Origin: Trebonia sp963767685
GTDB lineage: Bacteria > Actinomycetota > Actinomycetes > Streptosporangiales > Streptosporangiaceae
DNA length: 64,000 nucleotides
Direction: 5' to 3'
NCBI GenBank assembly: GCA_963767685.1
Contig: CAVYEZ010000018.1
Coordinates: 434,001-498,000 of the forward strand
Part shown: in pieces, positions 42,959-51,502 of the stretch
Position numbering within the stretch: the stretch's first letter is position 1
Layout: each line of letters begins with the position of its first letter
Notes under the pieces: generated by a model
Database searches by the model: none
What the model was told of the DNA's origin: nothing
The model's input: the letters and a program-made list of their open reading frames with translations, nothing else
Position numbers and translations under genes: made by a program

Positions 42959-43549
42959 ATGTCGGATCAGGTTCAGGCCAAGCGTCCGCGGGCCGACGCG
43001 GAGCGCAACCGCGCCCGGTTGCTCGACGCCGCCAAGGCGGCGTTCGCCTCCGCGCAGGCACCGGTGACGCTCGAGCAGATCGCGCGCGCGGCCGAGGTCG
43101 GGATCGGCACGCTCTACCGGCACTTTCCGACCCGCGAGGCGCTGGTCGAGGCGCTGTACCGGAAGGAGCTCGCGGACCTGTGCGCCGCCGCGGGCGACCT
43201 CCTGGCGGCGCAGCCGCCCGAGCGCGCGCTGCGTGCCTGGATGGACCTGTTCGCCAACTACGTGGCCGCTAAGCGAGAGATGGCGGATGCCCTTCGGGCG
43301 GTGTTCGCGGCCGGCACCGTGACCGTCTCCCAGGCGCGCGAGGAGCTCACGGTCGCCGTGCGGACGATCATCAACGCCGGCGTCGCGGACGGGACGCTGC
43401 GCGACGACGTGCGCCCCGAGGACGTCGTCGCGATGGTCGTCGGCGCGTTCACCGCGACGTCCCTGGCCGGCGGCCAGGAGCAGCGCGCGCGCATGTTCGA
43501 CCTGCTGGTCGACGCCGTCCGGCGCCCCTGGGCCGAGCCGGTCGCTTAG
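42959..43549 (+). CDS. TetR-family transcriptional regulator
   Basis: A 196-residue repressor. The HTH runs ARLLDAAKAAFASAQAPVTL, EQIARAAEVGIGTLYRHFPT, REALVEALYRKEL; the rest is a helical ligand-binding domain. It is divergent from the aldo-keto reductase/NTF2 pair, and two matching palindromes lie between them, so it very likely represses that pair and itself. The ligand is unknown. Confidence 0.92.
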   Translation: MSDQVQAKRPRADAERNRARLLDAAKAAFASAQAPVTLEQIARAAEVGIGTLYRHFPTREALVEALYRKELADLCAAAGDLLAAQPPERALRAWMDLFANYVAAKREMADALRAVFAAGTVTVSQAREELTVAVRTIINAGVADGTLRDDVRPEDVVAMVVGAFTATSLAGGQEQRARMFDLLVDAVRRPWAEPVA

Positions 43550-43734
43550 TCGGCTGCCGATGACCTAGATAGTTGCTGAAGGTAAACTAAATGTTATGGG
43601 CCTCTATGGGCCTCGTTTCTTATATCCGCCGGTGACGGCGCACTCCGTACACTCAGCGTCCGGCACCCGTCCTTACGACGACGAGCCCCCGTCGCCGCCC
43701 GGCGCCGAGCGGCATGGCTTGACTGGCTCGACGC

Positions 43735-43936
43735 GACCGACCACGCCACGCCCCGACCACGCCGGCCCGACCACGCCAGGCCCGGGCCCACGCCGGCCCG
43801 ACCACGCCTGCCGACCCGCCACGCCCGACTACGCCTGCCCGACCACGCCTGCCTCGCCACGCCGGCCCGACCACGCCTGCCCGACCACGCCTGCCGACCA
43901 CGCCTGCCCGACCACGCCGGCGGCCGCCCACGCCGC
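43735..43936. repeat. GC-rich minisatellite, about 14 units of 14-15 nt
   Basis: Degenerate copies of CGACCACGCCTGCC run head to tail; no in-frame stop interrupts either strand in some frames, so the predicted frames through it are artefacts. It fills most of the 460-bp gap between the TetR and NUDIX genes; the rest (43550-43734, 43937-44009) shows no gene. Confidence 0.8.
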
Positions 43937-44009
43937 CAGGGGGCCGCCTCGTGTTCAGCCGATGAGTTGGGAGAGAATTCACAGCACAGCTTCCGGGATG
44001 AGGTGCGTG

Positions 44010-44504
44010 ATGACGCAGCCGCAGGGTGGCAGGAAGCCGCTCATGGACGATGCCGAGTGGTACGCCAGCCTGCCCAGCTTTTCCGCCTCGGGCGCGGTGC
44101 TGCTGACGGATGCGGCCGGAGCGGTGCTGCTGGTCAAGCCCTGGTACCGAGACGAGTGGCAGCTGCCGGGCGGGGTCGCCGAGGCGGCCGAGTCGCCGCG
44201 CCAGTGCGCCGAACGCGAGGCCGCGGAGGAGGTCGGCGTCGCCGTCACCGCGACCGCGCTGCTGGCCGTGCACTGGACGCCGCCCGACGGCCCGCGCCGG
44301 GCCAGCTTCGCGTTTGTCTTCGACGGCGGCACGTTGACCGACCCAGGCGCGGTACGCCTCCAGCACGCGGAACTAGACGACTTCGCCCTCCTGCCGCTCG
44401 ATGAGGCGACCGCCCGGATGGCCGCGCCGGGCGCCTTGCGGCTCGAAGGGGCGTGGCAGGCCCGCACGGACGGCCGTCCCGCCTACCTCGAGTCTCTCGG
44501 TTAG
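44010..44504 (+). CDS. NUDIX hydrolase
   Basis: A 164-residue Nudix protein. The Nudix box runs GGVAEAAESPRQCAEREAAE then EVG, matching GX5EX7REUXEEXGU. The preceding SGAVLLTDAAGAVLLVKPWY is the usual first strand pair. The substrate (nucleoside diphosphate derivative) cannot be told. ATG 44010 has GAGG 6 nt upstream; ATG 44043 with AGGAAG is an alternative. The open frame back to 43596 only translates minisatellite DNA. Confidence 0.85.
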   Translation: MTQPQGGRKPLMDDAEWYASLPSFSASGAVLLTDAAGAVLLVKPWYRDEWQLPGGVAEAAESPRQCAEREAAEEVGVAVTATALLAVHWTPPDGPRRASFAFVFDGGTLTDPGAVRLQHAELDDFALLPLDEATARMAAPGALRLEGAWQARTDGRPAYLESLG

Positions 44505-44525
44505 CGCCCGCGGCTGGGGCAACGT

Positions 44526-44551
44526 GCGCCCCGCCTCGGGAGACGGGGCGC
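44526..44551 (+). terminator. Stem-loop after the NUDIX gene
   Basis: GCGCCCCG (44526-44533) and CGGGGCGC (44544-44551) form an 8-bp GC stem with a 10-nt loop, 22 nt after the NUDIX stop. No U-tract, as is common in high-GC actinomycetes. Confidence 0.65.
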
Positions 44552-44600
44552 GCGTACCAGAGAAAGCCGCATCCGTTCCGGATGACGGGTTTGGCTGGCC

Positions 44601-44872
44601 TTAGCCCCGTCCGGGGTCGAACTCAAGCACCCGGGTGAGGCGGACGTTGTTGCCGGACGGGTCACGGAACGGCGCGGCGGCCCGCTCAAGTCGCCTGGTC
44701 AGCAGGTACTGGTGCGGCGACTCGCCGAAGGTCGACTTGAACTGCCTGCTGAAGTGGGCGGGCGACAGCCGGGCCGCCGCGGCCAGGTCGGCCACGGTAA
44801 GCGGCTCGAAGTACCGTGCGTCCGCGAGATCCTTGGCCGCAGCAGGTGCCGCGCGGCCGGAACGTTAGCCAC
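44601..44872 (-). pseudogene. AraC-family regulator remnant joined to a glyoxalase-like tail
   Basis: From GTG 44872 the translation begins ANVPAARHLLR, loses frame by one missing G near 44839-44842, and continues AKDLADARYFEPLTVADLAA, AARLSPAHFSRQFKSTFGES, PHQYLLTRRLERAA, which is the first half of an AraC HTH domain. Then, with no second HTH helix, it reads APFRDPSGNNVRLTRVLEFD and stops. FRDPSGNxxRL is typical of the last strand of VOC (glyoxalase/bleomycin-resistance) proteins. A deletion seems to have fused the two genes; no product is likely to be functional. Confidence 0.7.
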
Positions 44873-45196
44873 AACCCCATTGTGCCGGGTGGCGACGGGG
44901 GCCGTGGGATCTCCGGGGCCAGGTCGGGCGCCCCGGGCCTGTCCGGTCATGAGTGCCGCAGGGGCAGAATATTCGGATTAACATTCGGGCCTTGTGGCGC
45001 CCATGCGCGCGTCTAGTGGCCTTGCGTGCCTCCGGGCGCCTTCGTTTTGGCCTTGTAGCACCCGGGGCCGGGCCGGATTCTGGCCTCGTGGGCCATGCGG
45101 CCAGAACCCACGTTTAGGCCAGCGGTTGGAATTTGTGAACGTCGAATCGGCGGGCTCGCTTGACCGCGGACGGGGGTCCGGTGTTGGAGTGAAGGC
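44873..45196. other. 324-bp intergenic region before the acyl-CoA ligase
   Basis: No gene. It holds the third array of the ~31-nt repeat (44988-45115) and the leader of the acyl-CoA ligase gene with a GGAGTGAAGG ribosome binding site before GTG 45197. Confidence 0.5.
44988..45115. repeat. Third array of the ~31-nt repeat
   Basis: Units start at 44988 (GGCCTTGTGGCGCCC), 45018 (GGCCTTGCGTGCC), 45049 (GGCCTTGTAGCACCC) and 45082 (GGCCTCGTGGGCC): periods 30, 31 and 33 nt. The same family occurs at 19-115 and 444-540, about 44 kb away. Confidence 0.75.
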
Positions 45197-46882
45197 GTGA
45201 GTGGTTACCAGGGAAGGCCGTGGCTAGGTCTCTACCAGCCGGGCAAGCCATCGGACATCACGCCCGAGTACCCCGACGCGCTGGCCATGTGGCGAGGCGG
45301 GGCGGGGAACGGCGAGGCAGCGCCCAAGCCGTTCCTCTACTACTTCGATACGGCGGTGACCGGGGCGAGGGTGGACGGGGACAGCGACGCCCTGGCCGTC
45401 GCGCTCGCGGCCCGCGGACTCGGCCGGGGCGACCGCGTCGCCCTTTTCCTGCAGAACGTCCCGCAGTTCGTCATCGCGATGCTCGCCGCCTGGAAGCTCG
45501 GCGCGATCGTCGTCCCGGTCAACCCGATGCTCAAGGAACGCGAGCTCCGCTACATCCTCGCCGACTCCGGCGCCAAGGCCGTCATCAGCCTGCAAGACCT
45601 CTGGAACGCCGTCGGCGTCCGGGCGGTCGAGGGCACCGAGGTCGTGGCGGCGATCACGACGAGCCCGCTCGACTACCTCGATCACCCGCCGCCGTCCGCG
45701 CTCGACGGCGTCGCCCGGGCGGCGACCCCGGGCGCGGCCGGTCTCGGCGAGCTGGTGCGGGCGCACGCCGGGGAACGGCCCGCCCCGGTCGCGCTCGGCC
45801 CCGCGGCCGTGGCGCTGCTGACCTACACCTCGGGCACGACCGGCGATCCGAAGGGCGCGATGAACACCCACGGCAACGTGGTGTTCAACGCCTGCACGTT
45901 CCGCGACTGGATGAGCCTGACGCCGCAAGACGTGGTGCTCGGCGGCGCGCCGCTGTTCCACATCACCGGCCTCATCGCTCACGTCGCCGTGGGAATGCTG
46001 GTGCCGATGCCCATCGTTCTCGGCTACCGGTTCGAGCCCGGCCCGATCATCCGGCTGGCCGAGCGCTACCGCTGCACCTTTACGGTGATGGCGATCACGG
46101 CGTTCACCGCGCTGGCGAACGATCCCGCGGCCGCCGAGGCCGACCTGTCGTCACTGACCAAGGCCTACAGCGGCGGTGCGCCGATCGCGCCGAGCATGGT
46201 CGAGCGGTTCGAGCGCGAGGTCGGCCCGTACATCCATAACGTCTACGGGCTCACCGAGACCACCTCGCCGTCACACGCGGTGCCGTTGGGGCGCCGCGCC
46301 CCGGTTGACCCGGCGAGCGGCGCGTTGTCGGTCGGGGTTCCCGTGTTCAACACCGTTGTCCGGATCCTTGACGACGAGGGGAAGGAACTGCCGCCAGGCG
46401 AGGTCGGCGAGATCGCCACCAGCGGCCCGATGGTGGTGCCGGGCTACTGGAACCGGCCGGACGCGACGGAGCGGACGCTGCCGGGCGGTGAACTGCGCAC
46501 CGGCGACGTCGGCTTCATGGACCGCGACGGCTGGTTCTACCTGGTCGACCGGAAAAAAGACATGATCGTCGCCTCCGGGTACAAGGTCTGGCCCCGGGAG
46601 GTGGAAGACACCCTCGTCCGTCACCCGGCGGTGCGGGAGGCCGCCGTGATCGGCGTCCCCGACCCATACCGGGGCGAGACGGTATGGGCCTACGTCAGCC
46701 TCCGCCCCGGTGCCGCCGCGACCGCGGCGGAACTCATCGAGTTCTGCCGCGCGGAGCTGGCCGCGTACAAGTACCCCCGGCACGTCGAGGTCCTCCCCGA
46801 CCTGCCGAAGACACCCACGGGCAAGCTGCTGCGCCGCGAACTCCGGCAGCGAGCTACGGGCGGGAGCAGCACGGACCGTTAA
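45197..46882 (+). CDS. Acyl-CoA ligase (AMP-forming), fatty-acid type
   Basis: A 561-residue ANL-superfamily enzyme that activates a carboxylic acid with ATP, then transfers it to CoA. Motifs: P-loop YTSGTTGDPKGAMNTHGNVV, NVYGLTETTSPSH, RTGDVGFMDRDGWFYLVDRK, and the catalytic Lys near the end in PKTPTGKLLRREL. Chain length is unknown. It stands alone; its 3' end overlaps the convergent next gene by 29 bp. Confidence 0.9.
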   Translation: MSGYQGRPWLGLYQPGKPSDITPEYPDALAMWRGGAGNGEAAPKPFLYYFDTAVTGARVDGDSDALAVALAARGLGRGDRVALFLQNVPQFVIAMLAAWKLGAIVVPVNPMLKERELRYILADSGAKAVISLQDLWNAVGVRAVEGTEVVAAITTSPLDYLDHPPPSALDGVARAATPGAAGLGELVRAHAGERPAPVALGPAAVALLTYTSGTTGDPKGAMNTHGNVVFNACTFRDWMSLTPQDVVLGGAPLFHITGLIAHVAVGMLVPMPIVLGYRFEPGPIIRLAERYRCTFTVMAITAFTALANDPAAAEADLSSLTKAYSGGAPIAPSMVERFEREVGPYIHNVYGLTETTSPSHAVPLGRRAPVDPASGALSVGVPVFNTVVRILDDEGKELPPGEVGEIATSGPMVVPGYWNRPDATERTLPGGELRTGDVGFMDRDGWFYLVDRKKDMIVASGYKVWPREVEDTLVRHPAVREAAVIGVPDPYRGETVWAYVSLRPGAAATAAELIEFCRAELAAYKYPRHVEVLPDLPKTPTGKLLRRELRQRATGGSSTDR

Positions 46883-48251
46883 AGATGCTGTCCACGCCCA
46901 GTGCCACGCGCCGCGGACGGACGTGGCCGACCGGCATGAGTCCGCCGCCCACGTCCACCGCCAGCTCGGCGCGGCCGTAGGCGGCGATCGTGTCGGCGGC
47001 GTGGGCCAGCTCGAACCCGGCCAGCCCGGGTGACTGGTGCCCGCTCGCCTCGATGACCTGAACCTGCTGCCCGCGGACGAGGACCGCGAGCCCGGGCCGT
47101 CGCTCGCTGCGATTCGCGGCCGCCGGGCCGGGCTGGCCTGCCGAAGGGACCCGGATGAGCAGCCGGCCGGCGTTGGCGAAGTCCTCGGCGACCACGTGGA
47201 TCTGGGCCGTCGTCCAGGTCGAAACGCCAGCGCCCGGGCACAGCACCGCGACGTGCGGCGGCGTGACGACCAGCGATTCCCGCGCCGCGTCAGTCTGGTA
47301 CTCGATGACGTGCGTCCGCTCCCGCGGGCCGAAACGCAGGGCCGTCGGCTGCGCCGTCGCGCCCGCTTCGGCCGTGACCCGGGCCGCCCCGGCGGCCAGC
47401 CCGGCCCCGGTCAGCTGGCGGACCCGCGGCTGGTAGGCGACGGACAAGCCCTCCGCCACGAAAATCGTGCGGCGCAGTCCCCGCCCAAGCGGCCCCCGGA
47501 CGGTGATCTCAAACGCGCCGAGCACCGGGCGCGGAATGCCCTCCCAGATGTCGACCTCGCCTGCCGGGCCGATGACGCGGCGCCCGGCCGCACCGCCGCC
47601 GACCTGTCTCACCTCGGCGTACCAGCGGATGTTAACGCCCAGGTCTCGTGGCAGGCGCAGCGGCGGCGGGACGGAGTACACCGGCGAGCCACTCGGCGTC
47701 GCGACACCGGGGAGCGGATCGTCAAGCATGAGCCGCGGCCTGACCCGCGCCTCGACCGGATGCGAGCCGCCGCCTCGCAGGCTGACGGCCTGCACGTGAT
47801 CCAGCGAGACGAGGCGCAGCAGCCAGCCGTCCCAGCCGACGGGGACCGTCTGCTCCACGACCTGCCCGGTCTGTCCGGTGAACTCAAGTTCCCGGTCGGC
47901 CGGGTGGATGATCCAGACCCGCCCGCGGGGCAGGGACGCGGTGTCCGCCAGCCGGCGGCCGTCCTCATCGAAAAAGAGCACGGGGTCGGCGTCGTCGACG
48001 ACGCGCAGTTCGGCGGCCGGACCCTCGTAGCCGGCGAGTGCGACGAGCACCGTCCGGACCGGCTGCAGCGGGAAGGCGGCCTGCGGCGTTGCCCCGGGCG
48101 CGGCGGCCCGCAGGGTCCGGCCATGCATGGGATGGGCGTCGCCGTCAGCGGTGATCCGCCAGGACGCGACGCCGGCCGGCATCTCCTCGACGGCCGGCAA
48201 CAGCACGTGCACGCCCAGCCCGTAAGGGTCGAGCGCGATCCGCGGCTTCAC
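46854..48251 (-). CDS. Unrecognised multi-domain protein coupled to a RelE/UvrD-like helicase
   Basis: A 465-residue protein of unknown function. Composition and pattern suggest several beta-rich domains: an opening IALDPYGLGVHVLLP, then VLFFDEDGRRLADTASLPRG, RVWIIHPADRELEF, VGWDGWLLRLVSLDHVQAVS, PRPVLGAFEITVRGPLGRGL, RRTIFVAEGLSVAYQPRVR and LVVTPPHVAVLCPGAG. No catalytic motif, signal peptide or membrane segment is seen. GTG 48251 overlaps the helicase stop as GTGA (48248-48251), so it is made together with the helicase and probably works with it. Confidence 0.7.
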   Translation of the reverse strand: MKPRIALDPYGLGVHVLLPAVEEMPAGVASWRITADGDAHPMHGRTLRAAAPGATPQAAFPLQPVRTVLVALAGYEGPAAELRVVDDADPVLFFDEDGRRLADTASLPRGRVWIIHPADRELEFTGQTGQVVEQTVPVGWDGWLLRLVSLDHVQAVSLRGGGSHPVEARVRPRLMLDDPLPGVATPSGSPVYSVPPPLRLPRDLGVNIRWYAEVRQVGGGAAGRRVIGPAGEVDIWEGIPRPVLGAFEITVRGPLGRGLRRTIFVAEGLSVAYQPRVRQLTGAGLAAGAARVTAEAGATAQPTALRFGPRERTHVIEYQTDAARESLVVTPPHVAVLCPGAGVSTWTTAQIHVVAEDFANAGRLLIRVPSAGQPGPAAANRSERRPGLAVLVRGQQVQVIEASGHQSPGLAGFELAHAADTIAAYGRAELAVDVGGGLMPVGHVRPRRVALGVDSIFNGPCCSRP

Positions 48252-51200
48252 CTGCCGCCCGATGAGCAGGGCACCCTGGGCGCCCGTCCGGCGCCGGCCG
48301 GCCCGGAGAGGTCAAGGTGCCCGTCGGCGAGTTCGGTTTTCGCCGCTTCGACCACGTAACCGGGCAGCCCGATGCCGGCGAGGTCGGGCTCTCGCTCGGC
48401 GAGCCGGTCGAGCAGGTTGAGCGTCCTGTCCACCAGGTCGTGGGCGTACTCGCCCCCGTTGAGCAGGAAGCGCCGGGCGGGTTCGCCCAGCTGAGCCAGC
48501 CGCGTCTCGCGGCCGGCCGCCGTCGCCCAGGCGAGAAAACCCTCCGCGTCCATCCCGGGATCAAGCCGGCGGCGGGAGAGCAGCAGCCGGAAGAAGTCAC
48601 CCAGGCAGTAGGCGGGCACGCCCGCGTGCAGCAAGATCGGCCCGGCGGTGGGCAGCGGGAGTTCTGGGAACAGCGCCATCCCGAGGCGGCCGATGGCGGT
48701 GTTGAACGCGCGGCCCCAGATGCCCTCGTCTTCTGGCGTCCCGTCGAAGCCAGTGGCCTCCCACAGCGCGTGCCAGTAGGTTTCGCCCTCGTTGTCCGCC
48801 GCGGCCACGCTGGCCATCGCCGCGGCCAGGCAGGCCGGCCAGCGCGACAGCAGCGAGTCGCCCTCGGTCCCGGGCTGCGGCAGGCTGGCGTAGAGCCGGC
48901 CGAGGACGACCGCGACCTGGCGGGTGTGGTCAGGGCGAAGGTCCGCTTCCGCGATGAGGGAGGCACTCCTGAGCCGCGGGCGCCAGGAGTCCTCGCGCGA
49001 CCAGAGCAGTTCCCGCATGCCGACCTTCGGCGGGGCGGTGGTAACCGGGCTCAGTGACTCTCCCTGGCTGACCGGGGCGGCGCTGTCGCGGCCGGGCGGC
49101 GCCGGATCTGGCTGGCAGTCCGTCAGGAAGGTGCTCGGCTGGCCGGTGCCAGAGACGTACAGGTGATCCCGGGCCCGGGTGCACGCGACGAACAGGACGC
49201 AGCGCTCCCGCTGCAGGTCTTGGACGTGCGCGGCCGGGTCTTCGCTTTCCGGGGTGATCGTGGCCGGCTCGGGAACCAGCCCCCGCTCGACGCCGATGAC
49301 CGCGACCGCCTGGAACTCCAGGCCCTTCATCGCGTGCATGGTTCCGGCCCGGACGGCCTGGGCGGTGTGCCGCCCGCTGAGCGGAACCGTCACGATGCCC
49401 TCGGCCTTCAGCATCTCGCGGGCCTCCCGAACCAGGCTCGCGGACCTGGCCGTGACCCCGATGGCCTGTAGCTCGATGCCGAGTGCGAGCCAGGAGCGGA
49501 TCTGCTCGGCGAGCTGACCGAACTCTTCCGCGCGGGTTTCCGTCACCCGCAGCCGCGGCTGCGGGCCGTGCATGGGCGAGCGGTAGCCGAGCAACGAGTC
49601 CACCTCGCCGTCGAGGCCGGTCACCGGCTCCGTCCCCAGCAGCGATACCGCCCAGGACAGCACCTCCTGGGTGGTTCGGTAGCTCAGCGACAGCCGCTGG
49701 CTACGCCCCCGTACGCTGATCCGCATGCTGGCCAGGGAGACCCGGTTGTCGTAAATACGCTGGTGCGGGTCGGCGACAATGAACAAGTCGTCGGGTCCAG
49801 GCGGCACGGCCGCGCGGAGCAGCCGCCACTGCGACGGGTGCAGGTCCTGGGCCTCGTCGACCAGGATGTGCCGGTAACGCGGCACTCCCGGCTGGCGGAG
49901 CAGGTGCGTGGCCTCATTGGCCAGTTGCAGGTGGGTGGACTGGCGGGCGGCGGCGAGTTCGGCGCCGACCTGCTGCGCGGCCTGCCAGATCTGGCTGCGT
50001 TGCAGCTTGGTCAGCGGTCGTCCACGGCCGGTGCGCAGGCAGGTCAGGTACGCCTGCTCGGTGTGCAGGTCCTGGGCCAGGATGACCTGCTCCCACTCGT
50101 TCTTGAGGAACGCCGGGGTGAAGTCAAGCCCCGCGGTGGCGGCGGCCTTCGCCCACTGGCTGCGCAGCACCCGCTCGTCGGCGATGACGGGCGCGCCCCT
50201 GGCCTCCTTGACGATGCGGTAGGCCAGCCGGTCCACGTTGAGCACCTCGATCAGGCGGCGCGCGCGGTCGTCCTTGATCAGGAGGTCCAGCTGGGTACCC
50301 AGCGCGTCGGCGAGGGTGCCGTTGAAGGTCGTGACCAGCACCTGGCCGTCATCCCGGGCGGGCCACTGCGGCTGACTGCCTTCCGTCCCCGGCTCGCTCG
50401 ACGGCCGTCGCACCGAGCGCGCGGCCAGGAAGGCCGCGCGGTGCAGGAGGGTGACCGTCTTGCCCGTCCCCGGGCCGCCCGTCACCTGAGCCGGGCCGGA
50501 GTAGCTGGTCCGGTAGGCGAACTTGCGCTGGCTCGGGTGCAAGAACATGCGCCAGGCCGCGAACGGGTGGGCGAGGATCAGCCGCAGCTCCTCATGCCCG
50601 GATACGAAGGAGACCTGACCGGGACTGCGCTCCATCGCGGAGACGAGGTCGTCGGGATCCACCCGTTCTGGCGGGGGGCCGGCGGAGTAAAGCCTGGCGA
50701 CCTCCTCCCGCGCCTCGTCCAAGGTCATGCCGCAGGCCAGGGCGTGCAGCGCCGCGTACTGCGCCTCCGGCAACGCCGTCTGTCGCGTTTCCAGGTCCGC
50801 CTCGCTGGTCATCAGCCGGATCATGGGCAGCATTTGCGCGTCGACGCCAAGCCGGGCCAGGTCGGCGTCGCTGACGTCCGCGAACAGGCGCTTGTCGGTG
50901 GGCTTGACCGCCTCCTGAAGCTGCCGCCGCAGCCGCTGGATCGCTTCCTCGTCGCGGACCTCCAGCACGCCGAGCGCTGGATTGACGCTGAACCGGTGGC
51001 TGGTGGCGTAGGCTTTCGCCTTGTCCTTCGGCAAGATCGTTACTAGGCAGTACGTGTCACCGGTCATGGGAGCTAGCACGATACCGCGCCAGCGGTTGTC
51101 TACCTCCAGGGTGCGGATCCGGTCGTCCCAGCTGCGTTGCGGCTTTTCCAGGTGGGAACCGGGGTGGGGATGTTTAGCGAACTTGGCGATTGCCGCGTCA

Positions 51201-51274
51201 ACGGCACCTTGCACATCCTTGTCCAGCCTCCCGTATTCGGTCAGAAAGCCCTTACCAATCGCCAGGCGTGCCAA
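48248..51274 (-). CDS. RelE-like/UvrD-type helicase with unknown C-terminal domain
   Basis: A 1,008-residue protein. Residues 1-95 resemble a RelE/ParE-type fold (LTEYGRLDKDVQGAVDAAIA, HLEKPQRSWDDRIRTLEVDN, RWRGIVLAP). A superfamily-1 helicase follows: Walker A VTGGPGTGKTVTLLHRAAFL (about 264-283), VLVTTFNGTLADAL, HILVDEAQDLHPSQWRLLRA (motif II), LSYRTTQEV, and TMHAMKGLEFQAVAVIG and FVACTRARDHLYV near the end. The last ~290 residues (EGETYWHALWEATGFDGTPE, GVPAYCLGDFFRLLLSRRRL, ARRFLLNGGEYAHDLVDRTL) are a separate unrecognised domain. TTG 51274 is the predicted start. The set and its divergent GmrSD-like neighbour suggest DNA defence. Confidence 0.8.
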   Translation of the reverse strand: MARLAIGKGFLTEYGRLDKDVQGAVDAAIAKFAKHPHPGSHLEKPQRSWDDRIRTLEVDNRWRGIVLAPMTGDTYCLVTILPKDKAKAYATSHRFSVNPALGVLEVRDEEAIQRLRRQLQEAVKPTDKRLFADVSDADLARLGVDAQMLPMIRLMTSEADLETRQTALPEAQYAALHALACGMTLDEAREEVARLYSAGPPPERVDPDDLVSAMERSPGQVSFVSGHEELRLILAHPFAAWRMFLHPSQRKFAYRTSYSGPAQVTGGPGTGKTVTLLHRAAFLAARSVRRPSSEPGTEGSQPQWPARDDGQVLVTTFNGTLADALGTQLDLLIKDDRARRLIEVLNVDRLAYRIVKEARGAPVIADERVLRSQWAKAAATAGLDFTPAFLKNEWEQVILAQDLHTEQAYLTCLRTGRGRPLTKLQRSQIWQAAQQVGAELAAARQSTHLQLANEATHLLRQPGVPRYRHILVDEAQDLHPSQWRLLRAAVPPGPDDLFIVADPHQRIYDNRVSLASMRISVRGRSQRLSLSYRTTQEVLSWAVSLLGTEPVTGLDGEVDSLLGYRSPMHGPQPRLRVTETRAEEFGQLAEQIRSWLALGIELQAIGVTARSASLVREAREMLKAEGIVTVPLSGRHTAQAVRAGTMHAMKGLEFQAVAVIGVERGLVPEPATITPESEDPAAHVQDLQRERCVLFVACTRARDHLYVSGTGQPSTFLTDCQPDPAPPGRDSAAPVSQGESLSPVTTAPPKVGMRELLWSREDSWRPRLRSASLIAEADLRPDHTRQVAVVLGRLYASLPQPGTEGDSLLSRWPACLAAAMASVAAADNEGETYWHALWEATGFDGTPEDEGIWGRAFNTAIGRLGMALFPELPLPTAGPILLHAGVPAYCLGDFFRLLLSRRRLDPGMDAEGFLAWATAAGRETRLAQLGEPARRFLLNGGEYAHDLVDRTLNLLDRLAEREPDLAGIGLPGYVVEAAKTELADGHLDLSGPAGAGRAPRVPCSSGGR

Positions 51275-51362
51275 CGCCTTGTCCCCCTGTCACTGTCCCA
51301 GAAACCAGGCCGTCGAGAGCGGCCCGCTGACCGCTCGGCACCACTTGCGATGGTGAAAGAAA

Positions 51363-51383
51363 AGATTCAGTTCCGATGAATCT
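51363..51383. promoter_or_regulatory. Inverted repeat between helicase and GmrSD-like genes
   Basis: AGATTCA (51363-51369) and TGAATCT (51377-51383) form a perfect 7-bp dyad with a 7-bp spacer in the 228-bp divergent gap. It is a candidate shared operator; no dedicated regulator gene is adjacent. Confidence 0.5.
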
Positions 51384-51502
51384 GTCCAGCTTTGGACGCC
51401 GCAACGATCGTCCGCAGCAAGTAGATGGCGGGTCGGCCTAGCTCACGCCGGTCAACTATATTCCTGCCTGCGCCCTTGCAAGACTCACGTGACGGGAGCG
51501 TC

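Noticed and set aside
43596..44009. N-terminal extension of the NUDIX protein from 43596
   Set aside because: The added sequence only translates minisatellite DNA; good ribosome binding sites precede ATG 44010 and 44043.
44569..44583. Small dyad CATCC-N5-GGATG as a second terminator
   Set aside because: Arms of only five bases; the 8-bp GC stem at 44526-44551 is a better candidate.
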